From Fibrobacter sp. (lineage in GTDB: Bacteria; Fibrobacterota; Fibrobacteria; Fibrobacterales; Fibrobacteraceae), in the NCBI GenBank assembly GCA_017550445.1, contig JAFZOV010000070.1, positions 1-12,807 of the forward strand: a DNA stretch of 12,807 nucleotides. The letters run 5' to 3'. Under the pieces are notes generated by a model that was given only the letters and a program-made list of their open reading frames with translations, made no database searches and was not told the origin of the DNA. Shown here one piece after another: positions 6,434-12,465 of this stretch (position 1 is its first letter; the number at the start of each line of letters is the position of its first letter). The position numbers were made by a program, and so were the translations under genes.

Positions 6434-8869
6434 ATGAAAGTTTCTTTGAATTGGCTCAGACGTCACGTTGATCTTCCGGAATCTGCGGAAGAAGTTGCAA
6501 AGGCACTCACCGCTGTAGGCCTCGAAGTCGAAGGCATGGAAGAACCGGGCAAGGTTTATGAAAAGCTCGTGGTGGCAAAGGTACTCACCTGCGAAGCCCA
6601 CCCGGACAGCGACCACTTGCACATCACGACGGTGAACGACGGTAAAGAAACGCTCCAGGTTGTTTGCGGTGCACCGAACGTAGCTGCCGGCCAGACCGTG
6701 GTTCTCGCCCCGATTGGCGCAGAACTTCCGCTCCCCGATGGCGGCACGCTCAAGATGAAGAAATCCAAGATTCGCGGCGTCGAAAGCTTCGGCATGATTT
6801 GCGCCGAAGACGAAATCGGCCTCTCTGACGACCACGCCGGCATCATGGTTCTCGACGATTCTATCGCCGCAGGCACCCCGTTTGTCAGCCTCGGCCTCTA
6901 CGACGTTTGCTTTGAACTGAACGTGACCCCGAACCGCCCGGATGCCTTGAGCCACCGCGGTGTCGCTCGCGAACTCGCCGCCAAGTTCAACCGCCCGCTC
7001 AAGCCGCTTACTTACGAACTCAAGGAAGACGCCGAAGTCGCCAGCTCCGCCATTAGCCTCGAAGTGGTTCCCGGTTGCGGTTGCTCCCGCTATGTGGGCC
7101 GCGTCATCAAGGACGTGAAGGTTGAAAAGTCCCCGGCATGGCTCGCAAAGTTGCTCCACGCCGTGGGCATGAACAGCATCAACAACGTCGTCGACATCAC
7201 GAACTTCATTCTGATGGACGTGGGCCAGCCGCTCCACAGCTTCGACATGGACCAGCTCCACGGCAGCAAGATCAAGGTGCGCCGTGCCGCCAAGGGCGAA
7301 AAGATTGAAACCATCGACCACACCGCACACGAACTGCTCGAAAGCGACCTCGTGATTTGCGACGGCGACCGTCCGGCATGCGTTGCCGGCGTAATGGGTG
7401 GCGTCGAATCCGAAATTGTCGATGCGACCAAGAACGTCTTCCTCGAAAGCGCCTGGTTCAACCCGACCGTCGTACGCAAGCAGGCCAAACGCCTCTGCAT
7501 CTCGACCGATTCCAGCTACCGCTTTGAACGCGAAATCGACTTTACCACGCAGGATGAGTACAGCAAGTACGCCTGCGCCATGATTCAGGAAGTCGCCGGT
7601 GGACGCATTTTGAAGGGCGCCGTCGAATACACGGGCGACGACCACAAGAAGGCCCTCAACGAAGTCACGCTCCGCATCGCCCGCGCCGAAAAGGTTATCG
7701 GCATGAAGCTTGAAGCCGTCCAGGTCGAAAAGTACCTCACCGGCATCGCGCTCGAAGTCGTGAAGAAAGATGCAGAATCTATCACCTTCAAGATTCCAGG
7801 ATTCCGCCCCGACCTCGAACGCGAAGTGGACCTCATCGAAGAAGTTGCCCGCCTCGTCGGTTTCGACAACATTCCGTACACACTGCCGTCTTTCAAGATG
7901 CAGCCGAACGAACTTCCGCCGATTGAAGTTCTGAACCGTAAGATTCGCAAGACGCTTTCTGCCATGGGTCTCCATGAATGCCTTTCGCTCCGCTTTACGA
8001 GCAAGGCCCGCACCGAAGCTTTGTTCGGCGCTGAAAATGACGACCGTCGCAGCAAGCCCGCAGCACTCTTGAACCCGCTTTCCGAAGAACTCGGCGTGGT
8101 TCCGACCAGCCTGCTCCCGAACTTGCTCAAGTCCGTTGCCGAAAACGAAAAGAACCGCCCCGGTTCCGTTCGCTTGTTCGAAGTGGCCAAGGGCCAATTC
8201 AAGCGCGACCGCAAGGACGTGCGCGATCCGGGCTTCGACGAATCCAACCTCGTTGCCCTCACCATTGCAGGCAACTTCGATGTGAACCCGCTCAACGACA
8301 AGCCCGCCCAGATTGACTTTGCCGCCTTCAAGGGCTTTGTGCAGAGTTTCCTCAAACGCGTCGGCCTGGTCGTAGAATTCCGCGTTCCCGCCAAGGCAGA
8401 ATTGTTCCTCCATCCGGGTAAACAGACCGAAGTCGTCGCTGACGGCGTGGTGCTCGGCACCATGGGCGCCCTCCACCCCTCTGTGATGGCAGCGCTCGAC
8501 ATCAGCTACGACACCTACGTGATGGAACTTGACATGGACAAGATGGAACACGCCACCCACAAGAAGATCGTGTTCGAACCGTTCAGCCGCCAGGTACCTT
8601 CTAGCCGCGACATTTCTCTCGAAGTCGAAAAGACCATGACTCACGAGCAGATTCTTGCCCGCATCAAGGGACTCAATCCGAAGAACCTCGCAAAGATTAC
8701 TCTCAAGAGCATCTACGAAGGCGACAAGATTGAAGCCGGTAAGAAAAACCTGGTCTATAGCCTCACCTACCAGGCCATGGACCGTACCCTTACCGACGAC
8801 GAAGTTAATAAGGCGCACAACAAGCTCCGCGACAAGCTCGTTGCAAACGGCGATATCGTACTCCGCTAA
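6434..8869 (+). CDS. pheT: Phenylalanine--tRNA ligase beta subunit
   Basis: The 811-residue product is the beta subunit of the alpha2-beta2 cytoplasmic enzyme that charges tRNA-Phe with phenylalanine using ATP. Length and domain order fit the bacterial family: N-terminal B1 (MKVSLNWLRRHVDLP), an OB-fold tRNA-binding domain at ~40-155 (HPDSDHL, VVCGAPNV, KIRGVESFGMICAEDE), the B3/B4 editing domain at ~205-380 (NVVDITNFILMDVGQPLHSFD region, conserved VMGG), B5 at ~405-475, the inactive synthetase-like core at ~480-700, and a C-terminal FDX-ACB anticodon-binding domain at ~713-811 (FSRQVPSSRDISLEV, TLTDDEVNKAH). The catalytic alpha subunit gene, pheS, is often directly upstream in bacteria but is not here; that place is taken by the lipoprotein pair. 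Third positions are strongly C/G-rich, as expected for a highly expressed gene, and differ visibly from the lipoprotein genes. The next gene starts 20 bp downstream. Confidence 0.97.
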   Translation: MKVSLNWLRRHVDLPESAEEVAKALTAVGLEVEGMEEPGKVYEKLVVAKVLTCEAHPDSDHLHITTVNDGKETLQVVCGAPNVAAGQTVVLAPIGAELPLPDGGTLKMKKSKIRGVESFGMICAEDEIGLSDDHAGIMVLDDSIAAGTPFVSLGLYDVCFELNVTPNRPDALSHRGVARELAAKFNRPLKPLTYELKEDAEVASSAISLEVVPGCGCSRYVGRVIKDVKVEKSPAWLAKLLHAVGMNSINNVVDITNFILMDVGQPLHSFDMDQLHGSKIKVRRAAKGEKIETIDHTAHELLESDLVICDGDRPACVAGVMGGVESEIVDATKNVFLESAWFNPTVVRKQAKRLCISTDSSYRFEREIDFTTQDEYSKYACAMIQEVAGGRILKGAVEYTGDDHKKALNEVTLRIARAEKVIGMKLEAVQVEKYLTGIALEVVKKDAESITFKIPGFRPDLEREVDLIEEVARLVGFDNIPYTLPSFKMQPNELPPIEVLNRKIRKTLSAMGLHECLSLRFTSKARTEALFGAENDDRRSKPAALLNPLSEELGVVPTSLLPNLLKSVAENEKNRPGSVRLFEVAKGQFKRDRKDVRDPGFDESNLVALTIAGNFDVNPLNDKPAQIDFAAFKGFVQSFLKRVGLVVEFRVPAKAELFLHPGKQTEVVADGVVLGTMGALHPSVMAALDISYDTYVMELDMDKMEHATHKKIVFEPFSRQVPSSRDISLEVEKTMTHEQILARIKGLNPKNLAKITLKSIYEGDKIEAGKKNLVYSLTYQAMDRTLTDDEVNKAHNKLRDKLVANGDIVLR

Positions 8870-8889
8870 AACTATCGGAAAGAGACCTT

Positions 8890-9435
8890 ATGCAGATTCT
8901 ATTCTTGATGGCAGATGGTTTCGAAGAAACCGAATTCGTGACACCATTTGACTACTGGCAGCGCGGCGGCCTCAATGTGACGCTCGCATCCATTAGCGAC
9001 AGTTTGTCTGTAACGGGAAAATGTGGGCTTCGCATTCAAGCTGACATTTTGCTGAAAGACGCCGACCTTGCCGCATTTGATGCGGTGACGCTCCCCGGTG
9101 GGGGTGTGGGCGTCAAGAATCTTGCAGCTAGTGCAGCTGTCGAAGCAACCATCAAGCAGTTTGACGCCCAGGGCAAATGGCTGTTCGCCATTTGCGCGGC
9201 ACCGCTGGTACTTTCGAAGGCAGGCCTCTTGAAGGACCGCAAGTGCACTTGTTTCCCTGGCTGTGAAGGTGACCTCATCTGCAAGCAGTTCTTGACTGAC
9301 CGCGTGGTAGTCGACGGCAACGTGATTACAAGCCGCGGCGCAGGCACCGCCGAAGAATTCGCCTTTGAATGCTTAGCCCAAGCAGCTGGCCGCGAAATCA
9401 GCGAAAAAATCCGCAAGCAGGTTGTAGCGAGATAA
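8890..9435 (+). CDS. DJ-1/PfpI family protein (YajL/ThiJ-like)
   Basis: The 181-residue product belongs to the DJ-1 branch of the DJ-1/PfpI superfamily. It shows the expected order: GFEETEF with Glu15 (equivalent to Glu18 of human DJ-1), LPGGGVGVKNL, the nucleophile elbow AICAAP with Cys102 (equivalent to Cys106) and SRGAGTAEEFAFE near the end. These proteins are cytoplasmic and use the reactive cysteine in oxidative-stress protection; reported roles include chaperone, glyoxalase and deglycase activities, and which applies cannot be read from sequence. GGAAAGAG at 8877-8884 is a reasonable ribosome binding site. The gene follows pheT by 20 bp and precedes hslO by 20 bp, so it is probably co-transcribed with pheT. 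Its neighbour Hsp33 is also controlled by cysteine oxidation. Confidence 0.92.
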   Translation: MQILFLMADGFEETEFVTPFDYWQRGGLNVTLASISDSLSVTGKCGLRIQADILLKDADLAAFDAVTLPGGGVGVKNLAASAAVEATIKQFDAQGKWLFAICAAPLVLSKAGLLKDRKCTCFPGCEGDLICKQFLTDRVVVDGNVITSRGAGTAEEFAFECLAQAAGREISEKIRKQVVAR

Positions 9436-9450
9436 ATTTTTCTATCTTTG
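9422..9450 (+). promoter_or_regulatory. hslO: Candidate TTG/TAnnTTTG-type promoter directly before hslO
   Basis: TATCTTTG at 9443-9450 matches the TAnnTTTG -7 element known from Bacteroidetes sigma-A promoters exactly, and a TTG at 9422-9424 lies 18 bases upstream, roughly where the -33 element is expected. The motif ends 5 bases before the hslO ATG at 9456, so transcription would begin at or very near the start codon. No Shine-Dalgarno sequence is seen in this gap. Use of this promoter type in Fibrobacterota is my inference. Confidence 0.45.
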
Positions 9451-9455
9451 GGCGC

Positions 9456-10334
9456 ATGAATTTCAAGGACCGCATTATCCGCGCCACAGGCAAGAAGACC
9501 CCCTTCCGCCTGATTGTCGTCGATTTGACCGCGACGATGAACGAAATCGGCAAGAAGCATAACGCCCAAGGTTTTGCGCTGAAGCTCTTGGCCGAAAATT
9601 CCATCGCAAGCATTTTCCTGAGTGCATCGCTCAAGTTCCCGGGCACCGTGAGTTTCACGACTCGCTTTTCGGGCGAAATTACGTTGGTGCAGTCGGACTC
9701 CACGCCGCAAGGTTTGGTTCGCGCCATGATTCCACAGCCGGAACTCCAGGCCGTGGGCGGTAACGAACCGGCTCTGATTCCGCAGAGCGTGCGCGTGGTA
9801 AAGCTGAACGAGCAAGGCAAGCGCGTCCACGAAAGCATTATCGAAGCTCCCGCCGTGTCGATGGGCCAGAACCTCGCCACTTACCTGTTGCAGTCCGAAC
9901 AGATTCGCTCCGCCGTGGGTATCGAGGCCGCATTCAATAAGCAGGACCCGAGCAAGCTCGACTACGCCGCCGGTTTCTACATCGAAGCCTTCCCCGACCT
10001 CGAAGACAAGGACATCAACCTGATTGAAGTCATTATCCAGAACTTGCCGAAGTTCTGTGACATGAACACCCCCGAAGGCTTCGACCTCGACGAACTTTTG
10101 GACCAGCTCCGCGGCCCCTACGAAATCGATATCGTCAAAGAAATCGACCCGAAGGCCTACTGCCCCTGCAGCCGCGAACGCACCGTGGCAACGCTTGCCA
10201 CACTCCCCCTCAAGGACTTGCAGGACCTGGAAAAAGAAGGCAAGGACCTCGAAGTCATTTGCGATTTCTGCCGCACCCCGTACCAAGTGACGATTGCGGA
10301 TTTGAGAGAGATTATAAAAGAGAGAAGAAAATAA
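9456..10334 (+). CDS. hslO: 33 kDa redox-regulated chaperonin Hsp33
   Basis: The 292-residue product is Hsp33, a cytoplasmic holdase chaperone switched on by oxidation and unfolding that binds unfolding proteins during oxidative and heat stress. The C-terminal redox switch is complete: a CPC pair (Cys236, Cys238) and a CDFC pair (Cys269, Cys272) with 30 residues between them, the zinc-binding CxC...CxxC arrangement of the family and the same spacing as in E. coli Hsp33. The substrate-binding N-terminal domain includes the conserved region around residues 93-150 (ALIPQ, SMGQNLATYLLQSEQ). The ATG at 9456 was chosen because it gives the usual family length of 292; an in-frame upstream start at 9369 would run 67 bp into the DJ-1 gene. 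No ribosome binding site is visible, and a promoter-like TATCTTTG lies 5 bases upstream, which suggests a leaderless message. Confidence 0.95.
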   Translation: MNFKDRIIRATGKKTPFRLIVVDLTATMNEIGKKHNAQGFALKLLAENSIASIFLSASLKFPGTVSFTTRFSGEITLVQSDSTPQGLVRAMIPQPELQAVGGNEPALIPQSVRVVKLNEQGKRVHESIIEAPAVSMGQNLATYLLQSEQIRSAVGIEAAFNKQDPSKLDYAAGFYIEAFPDLEDKDINLIEVIIQNLPKFCDMNTPEGFDLDELLDQLRGPYEIDIVKEIDPKAYCPCSRERTVATLATLPLKDLQDLEKEGKDLEVICDFCRTPYQVTIADLREIIKERRK

Positions 10335-10337
10335 TTC

Positions 10338-10403
10338 GAATTTCAGAATTCGGATTTCAGAATTATTCGAACTCCGAAATCTGAACTCTGAATTCTGAAT
10401 TTT
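10338..10403 (+). terminator. Long imperfect inverted repeat after hslO, possible terminator or dispersed repeat
   Basis: Just after the hslO stop, the left arm (about 10339-10366) and right arm (about 10373-10403) form an imperfect AT-rich hairpin of roughly 25 pairs. The core TTTCAGAATTC-GGATTTCAGA pairs with TCTGAACTCTGAATTCTGAA. TTTT at 10400-10403 follows the stem. Each arm is itself a tandem of CAGAATT/CAGATTT-like words. It can act as an intrinsic terminator for hslO, although the stem is AT-rich for that. It could also be a copy of a genome-wide palindromic repeat; only a genome search would tell. Confidence 0.5.
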
Positions 10404-10404
10404 C

Positions 10405-10439
10405 CTAACCACTAATCACTAACCACTGTTTACTACCAT
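10405..10439 (+). repeat. Heptad tandem repeat running into the thrH start codon
   Basis: Three clear 7-base units, CTAACCA (10405-10411), CTAATCA (10412-10418) and CTAACCA (10419-10425), are followed by two degenerate units (CTGTTTA and CTACCAT) that reach the ATG of thrH at 10438. The segment has no ribosome binding site. It follows directly on the inverted repeat after hslO. Confidence 0.7.
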
Positions 10440-11055
10440 GTTCACGAAACAATGTGTCGTTACCCTGGACCTTGAAGGTGTCCTCGCCCCTGAAATCTGG
10501 ATTGCCGTTGCCGAAAAGACCGGCATCAAGGACCTACGCCTTACGACCCGCGACATTCCCGACTACGACGTGCTCATGAAGGGCCGTATCAAGATTTTGG
10601 AACGCGAAGGCATCAAGCTTTCGGACATTCAGAACGTGATTGCTAACCTCGGTCTTTTGGACGGCGCCCGCGCCTTTATGGACCAACTCCGCGACGAGGC
10701 CCAGGTGATTATTCTTTCGGACACGTTCCAGGAATTCGCCTACCCCATCATGAAGAATCTCGGATTCCCGACGATTTTCTGCCACAACCTGGAAGTCGAA
10801 AACGACATGATCAAGGGTTACCATCTGCGTCTTAACGACCAGAAGACGAAGGTCGTAAAGCATTTGCAGGAGCTGAACTTCAAGGTGTTCGCCTCGGGCG
10901 ATTCCTTCAACGACACGGGCATGCTCAAGCAGGCCGACAAGGGTTGCTTCTTCTGCGCACCGGATTCTATCGTGGCTCAGTTCCCGCAGCTCGAAGCCAC
11001 CAAGACCTATGCGGAACTCCTCGAAAAGTTCCACCAGTTTCAAGCCACTTTATAA
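10438..11055 (+). CDS. thrH: ThrH-type phosphoserine phosphatase / homoserine phosphotransferase
   Basis: The 205-residue product matches ThrH of Pseudomonas closely in motifs and length. It is a HAD-superfamily enzyme that hydrolyses phosphoserine to serine and can pass the phosphate to homoserine, linking serine and threonine synthesis in the cytoplasm. HAD motif I is DLEGV with Asp11 as nucleophile (Glu13 at the usual second acidic position, as in ThrH); motif II is ILSDT with Ser94; a motif III lysine lies in DQKTK (~136-138); motif IV is GDSFND with Asp155 and Asp159. TTRDIPDYDVLMKGR at ~36-50 is the family's substrate-cap signature. The ATG at 10438 is supported by the conserved beginning, and an in-frame stop at 10420-10422 rules out much longer forms. 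No Shine-Dalgarno sequence precedes it, only heptad repeats. A strong terminator lies 75 bp after the stop. Confidence 0.93.
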   Translation: MFTKQCVVTLDLEGVLAPEIWIAVAEKTGIKDLRLTTRDIPDYDVLMKGRIKILEREGIKLSDIQNVIANLGLLDGARAFMDQLRDEAQVIILSDTFQEFAYPIMKNLGFPTIFCHNLEVENDMIKGYHLRLNDQKTKVVKHLQELNFKVFASGDSFNDTGMLKQADKGCFFCAPDSIVAQFPQLEATKTYAELLEKFHQFQATL

Positions 11056-11067
11056 GAGCACTCGCTC

Positions 11068-11125
11068 CCACCTAAAGGTGGCCATGTCCACATAAGCACT
11101 AAAGTGCTAAGTGGCCAAAGGTCAC
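11068..11125 (+). other. Hairpin cluster with shared AAA loops in the thrH 3' region
   Basis: Three short hairpins follow each other: CCACC-TAAA-GGTGG at 11068-11081, AGCAC-TAAA-GTGCT at 11095-11108 and GTGGCC-AAA-GGTCAC at 11111-11125 (one G-T pair). The outer bases CCAC at 11088-11091 can alternatively pair with GTGG at 11111-11114, extending the second hairpin and excluding the third. GTGGCCA occurs twice (11078-11084 and 11111-11117). The cluster sits between the thrH stop and the terminator, so it would be transcribed as part of the thrH 3' end. A structured 3' UTR or small RNA is possible; I recognise no known RNA family. Confidence 0.45.
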
Positions 11126-11129
11126 AATT

Positions 11130-11157
11130 GCGACCCGTTAACACCGGGTCGCTTTTT
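11130..11157 (+). terminator. Intrinsic terminator of thrH
   Basis: GCGACCCG (11130-11137) and CGGGTCGC (11145-11152) form a perfect 8-bp GC-rich stem with a 7-base loop, followed at once by TTTTT (11153-11157). This is a textbook rho-independent terminator on the + strand and separates thrH from the YbjQ gene. Confidence 0.9.
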
Positions 11158-11170
11158 GCTCACATTTTAA

Positions 11171-11286
11171 GGTGTCTTTTTTAAAGGTGTGCATATAAAT
11201 TTCACAAAGCAATCAATTTATATGCACGCCCCCAGCAAACAAGGGCCCTAATAAGTTCCATATTTTACTTTTAGGGGTGTCTTTTT
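11171..11286. repeat. 16-bp inverted repeat framed by an 11-bp direct repeat upstream of the YbjQ gene
   Basis: GGTGTGCATATAAATT at 11186-11201 pairs with AATTTATATGCACGCC at 11215-11230 (one G-T pair, 13 perfect pairs inside), with a 13-base loop. The dyad is framed by GGTGTCTTTTT at 11171-11181 and again at 11276-11286, each preceded by a TTTTA run. No T-run follows the dyad on the + strand, so it is not a normal terminator. Possible readings are a leader hairpin, an operator, or a small inserted palindromic element. TACTTTTA at 11266-11273 may belong to the promoter of the next gene. Confidence 0.6.
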
Positions 11287-11313
11287 GTACATTTGAAGGC
11301 AACATTTCTCACG

Positions 11314-11320
11314 AAGGAGA
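11314..11320 (+). promoter_or_regulatory. Ribosome binding site deciding the start of the YbjQ-like gene
   Basis: AAGGAGA is a near-consensus Shine-Dalgarno sequence 4 bases before the ATG at 11325. It favours this start over an in-frame GTG at 11277, which has no such signal and would add 16 residues not expected for the family. Confidence 0.8.
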
Positions 11321-11324
11321 ACTT

Positions 11325-11639
11325 ATGAAACTCTACACAACAGACTTTATTACCGGCAAAGAAATCGAGACCCTTCAGATGGTCAGGGGCAGCGTCGTCT
11401 TCAGCAAGAATGTTGTACGCGACGTGTTTGCCGGGCTCAAGACGCTTGTAGGCGGCGAAATTGCCGGCTATACCGAAATGTTAAACGACGCCCGTCAAAT
11501 TGCCATCGAGCGCATGGAAAACCAGGCAGGGATTATCGGCGCCGACGCCATCGTGAACGTCCGCTTCGCAACAGCATCGGTCATGGCTGGCTCCGCTGAA
11601 ATCATCGCCTACGGAACCGCCGTCAAATTCAAGAAATAA
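11325..11639 (+). CDS. YbjQ/UPF0145 family protein, putative heavy-metal-binding domain
   Basis: The 104-residue product matches the small YbjQ (UPF0145) family: MKLYTTDFITGKEIE at the start, VRDVFAGLKTLVGGEIAGYTEML in the middle, an AR.IA.ERM helix, GADAIVNVRF and a closing GTAVKF. The family forms compact oligomers and is named in databases as a putative heavy-metal-binding domain, but its physiological role is not established. It has no signal peptide, so it is cytoplasmic. The family length of about 105 residues and the strong ribosome binding site support the chosen start. The gene appears to be monocistronic: a terminator and a structured spacer lie upstream, and it converges with trpA downstream. 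Confidence 0.9.
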   Translation: MKLYTTDFITGKEIETLQMVRGSVVFSKNVVRDVFAGLKTLVGGEIAGYTEMLNDARQIAIERMENQAGIIGADAIVNVRFATASVMAGSAEIIAYGTAVKFKK

Positions 11640-11642
11640 AAC

Positions 11643-11669
11643 AAAAAGCCGATGGAAACAATCCACCGG
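11643..11669 (-). terminator. Intrinsic terminator of trpBA, possibly two-way
   Basis: Read on the - strand, CCGGTGG and CCATCGG form a 7-bp stem with one G-U pair and a 7-base loop, followed by CTTTTTG. The stem is 11649-11655 with 11663-11669, and the T-run lies at 11643-11647. On the + strand the same stem has one A-C mismatch and is followed by a pyrimidine-rich TCTTTCTCTCTC, so it may also stop transcription of the YbjQ gene less efficiently. Confidence 0.7.
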
Positions 11670-11695
11670 TCTTTCTCTCTCAGCGAAAATAGATT

Positions 11696-12451
11696 TTAGT
11701 TTCCTGAGATTTCTTTAGCCTTCGCCTCGATTTCGGCGATGGCTTTTTTGCGGCCTTCGGCAGTGTCTGCATTGCTGAGCACAATGTTCACGAACACCGA
11801 GCCCGCGACCACAGCGTACACATGCTTGCAGAGCACCTTGGACTGTTCGCCGTTGCGAATGCCAAAGCCGCCGAGCACCTTGGAACCGTGCTTACCGACA
11901 GTATCAAGGAAGTCAAGCGTTGCCTGGTCAATGACCGTCTGGCTACCGGTGGTACCTGCGCGGAGAGCCGCGTAAATGTACTTGAAGCCAGCCGAAGCCA
12001 TCTTTTCGAGGCGTTCCTGAGTCATCGAGGGGGCTGCCACGGGGATGTTTTCAAGGCCATGCTTCTTGCAAGCAGCGGTCAGGCCTTCGTCGCTATCGAA
12101 CGGCAGGTCCGGAATGATGCAAGCTGAGACGCCCGCATCCTTGCACATCTTCACGAAGTTTTCGACACCCGGCGTAAAGGCGAGCGAGCCGTAAGTCATG
12201 ATGTAGATGGGCGTTTCGGGGTGACGTTCGTGAATTTTCTTCACGACTTCAAGACCCTGCTTGGTAGAGTAGCCCTTGTCGAGAGCGATAGTCGAAGCCG
12301 TCTGGATAGCCGGACCGTCGGCGCTCGGGTCACTGAACGGGAGCTGGATTTCAAGGATGGTGGCACCGCCTTTCACGAGAGCGTCGGCGATAGCAATAGA
12401 AGTTTCTGCGTCCGGGAAACCGGCAATTAAATGAGACATTAAATTGATCAT
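11696..12451 (-). CDS. trpA: Tryptophan synthase alpha subunit
   Basis: The 251-residue product is the alpha subunit of the alpha2-beta2 tryptophan synthase, which splits indole-3-glycerol phosphate into indole and glyceraldehyde 3-phosphate and passes the indole to TrpB. The TIM-barrel motifs are clear: SHLIAGFPD at the first strand, LEIQLPFSDPSADGPAIQ with the two catalytic acids (Glu34 and Asp45, 11 apart as in Glu49/Asp60 of Salmonella), YIMTYGSL, and the phosphate-binding GGFGIRN and VVAGSVF near the end. The ATG at 12451 was chosen because a ribosome binding site lies 7 bases before it; a longer frame to 12541 would add 30 residues unlike TrpA that overlap trpB. With this start the N-terminal helix of the Salmonella enzyme is missing, which is seen in some other short TrpA proteins. 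It lies 8 bp after trpB and is probably translationally coupled. Confidence 0.95.
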   Translation of the reverse strand: MINLMSHLIAGFPDAETSIAIADALVKGGATILEIQLPFSDPSADGPAIQTASTIALDKGYSTKQGLEVVKKIHERHPETPIYIMTYGSLAFTPGVENFVKMCKDAGVSACIIPDLPFDSDEGLTAACKKHGLENIPVAAPSMTQERLEKMASAGFKYIYAALRAGTTGSQTVIDQATLDFLDTVGKHGSKVLGGFGIRNGEQSKVLCKHVYAVVAGSVFVNIVLSNADTAEGRKKAIAEIEAKAKEISGN

Positions 12452-12458
12452 ATTAAAA

Positions 12459-12465
12459 CCTACTT
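12459..12465 (-). promoter_or_regulatory. trpA: trpA ribosome binding site that contains the trpB stop codon
   Basis: Read on the - strand, AAGTAGG lies 7 bases before the trpA ATG, and its TAG (12460-12462) is the stop codon of trpB. Ribosomes ending trpB would finish on the trpA ribosome binding site, which fits translational coupling of the two subunits. Confidence 0.7.

Noticed and set aside
6260..8818. An 852-codon open frame on the - strand opposite pheT
   Set aside because: It is a shadow of the strong C/G-ending codon bias of pheT. Its translation shows no family motif, while pheT on the + strand is unmistakable.
9369..9455. Upstream in-frame start for hslO
   Set aside because: It would overlap the DJ-1 gene by 67 bp and add 29 residues beyond the usual 292-residue Hsp33.
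9036..10412. A 458-codon open frame on the - strand across hslO and the DJ-1 gene
   Set aside because: It overlaps two well-identified + strand genes and has a biased, motif-free composition typical of antisense shadow frames.
10534..11043. A 169-codon open frame on the - strand inside thrH
   Set aside because: It lies fully opposite thrH, whose HAD motifs are clear; no independent signal supports it.
11186..11230. Palindrome considered as a second terminator after thrH
   Set aside because: It is AT-rich, followed by GCCCCC and not T residues, and a strong terminator already lies at 11130-11157.
11277..11324. GTG start 16 codons upstream for the YbjQ-like gene
   Set aside because: The near-consensus AAGGAGA lies just before ATG 11325, and the family starts there.
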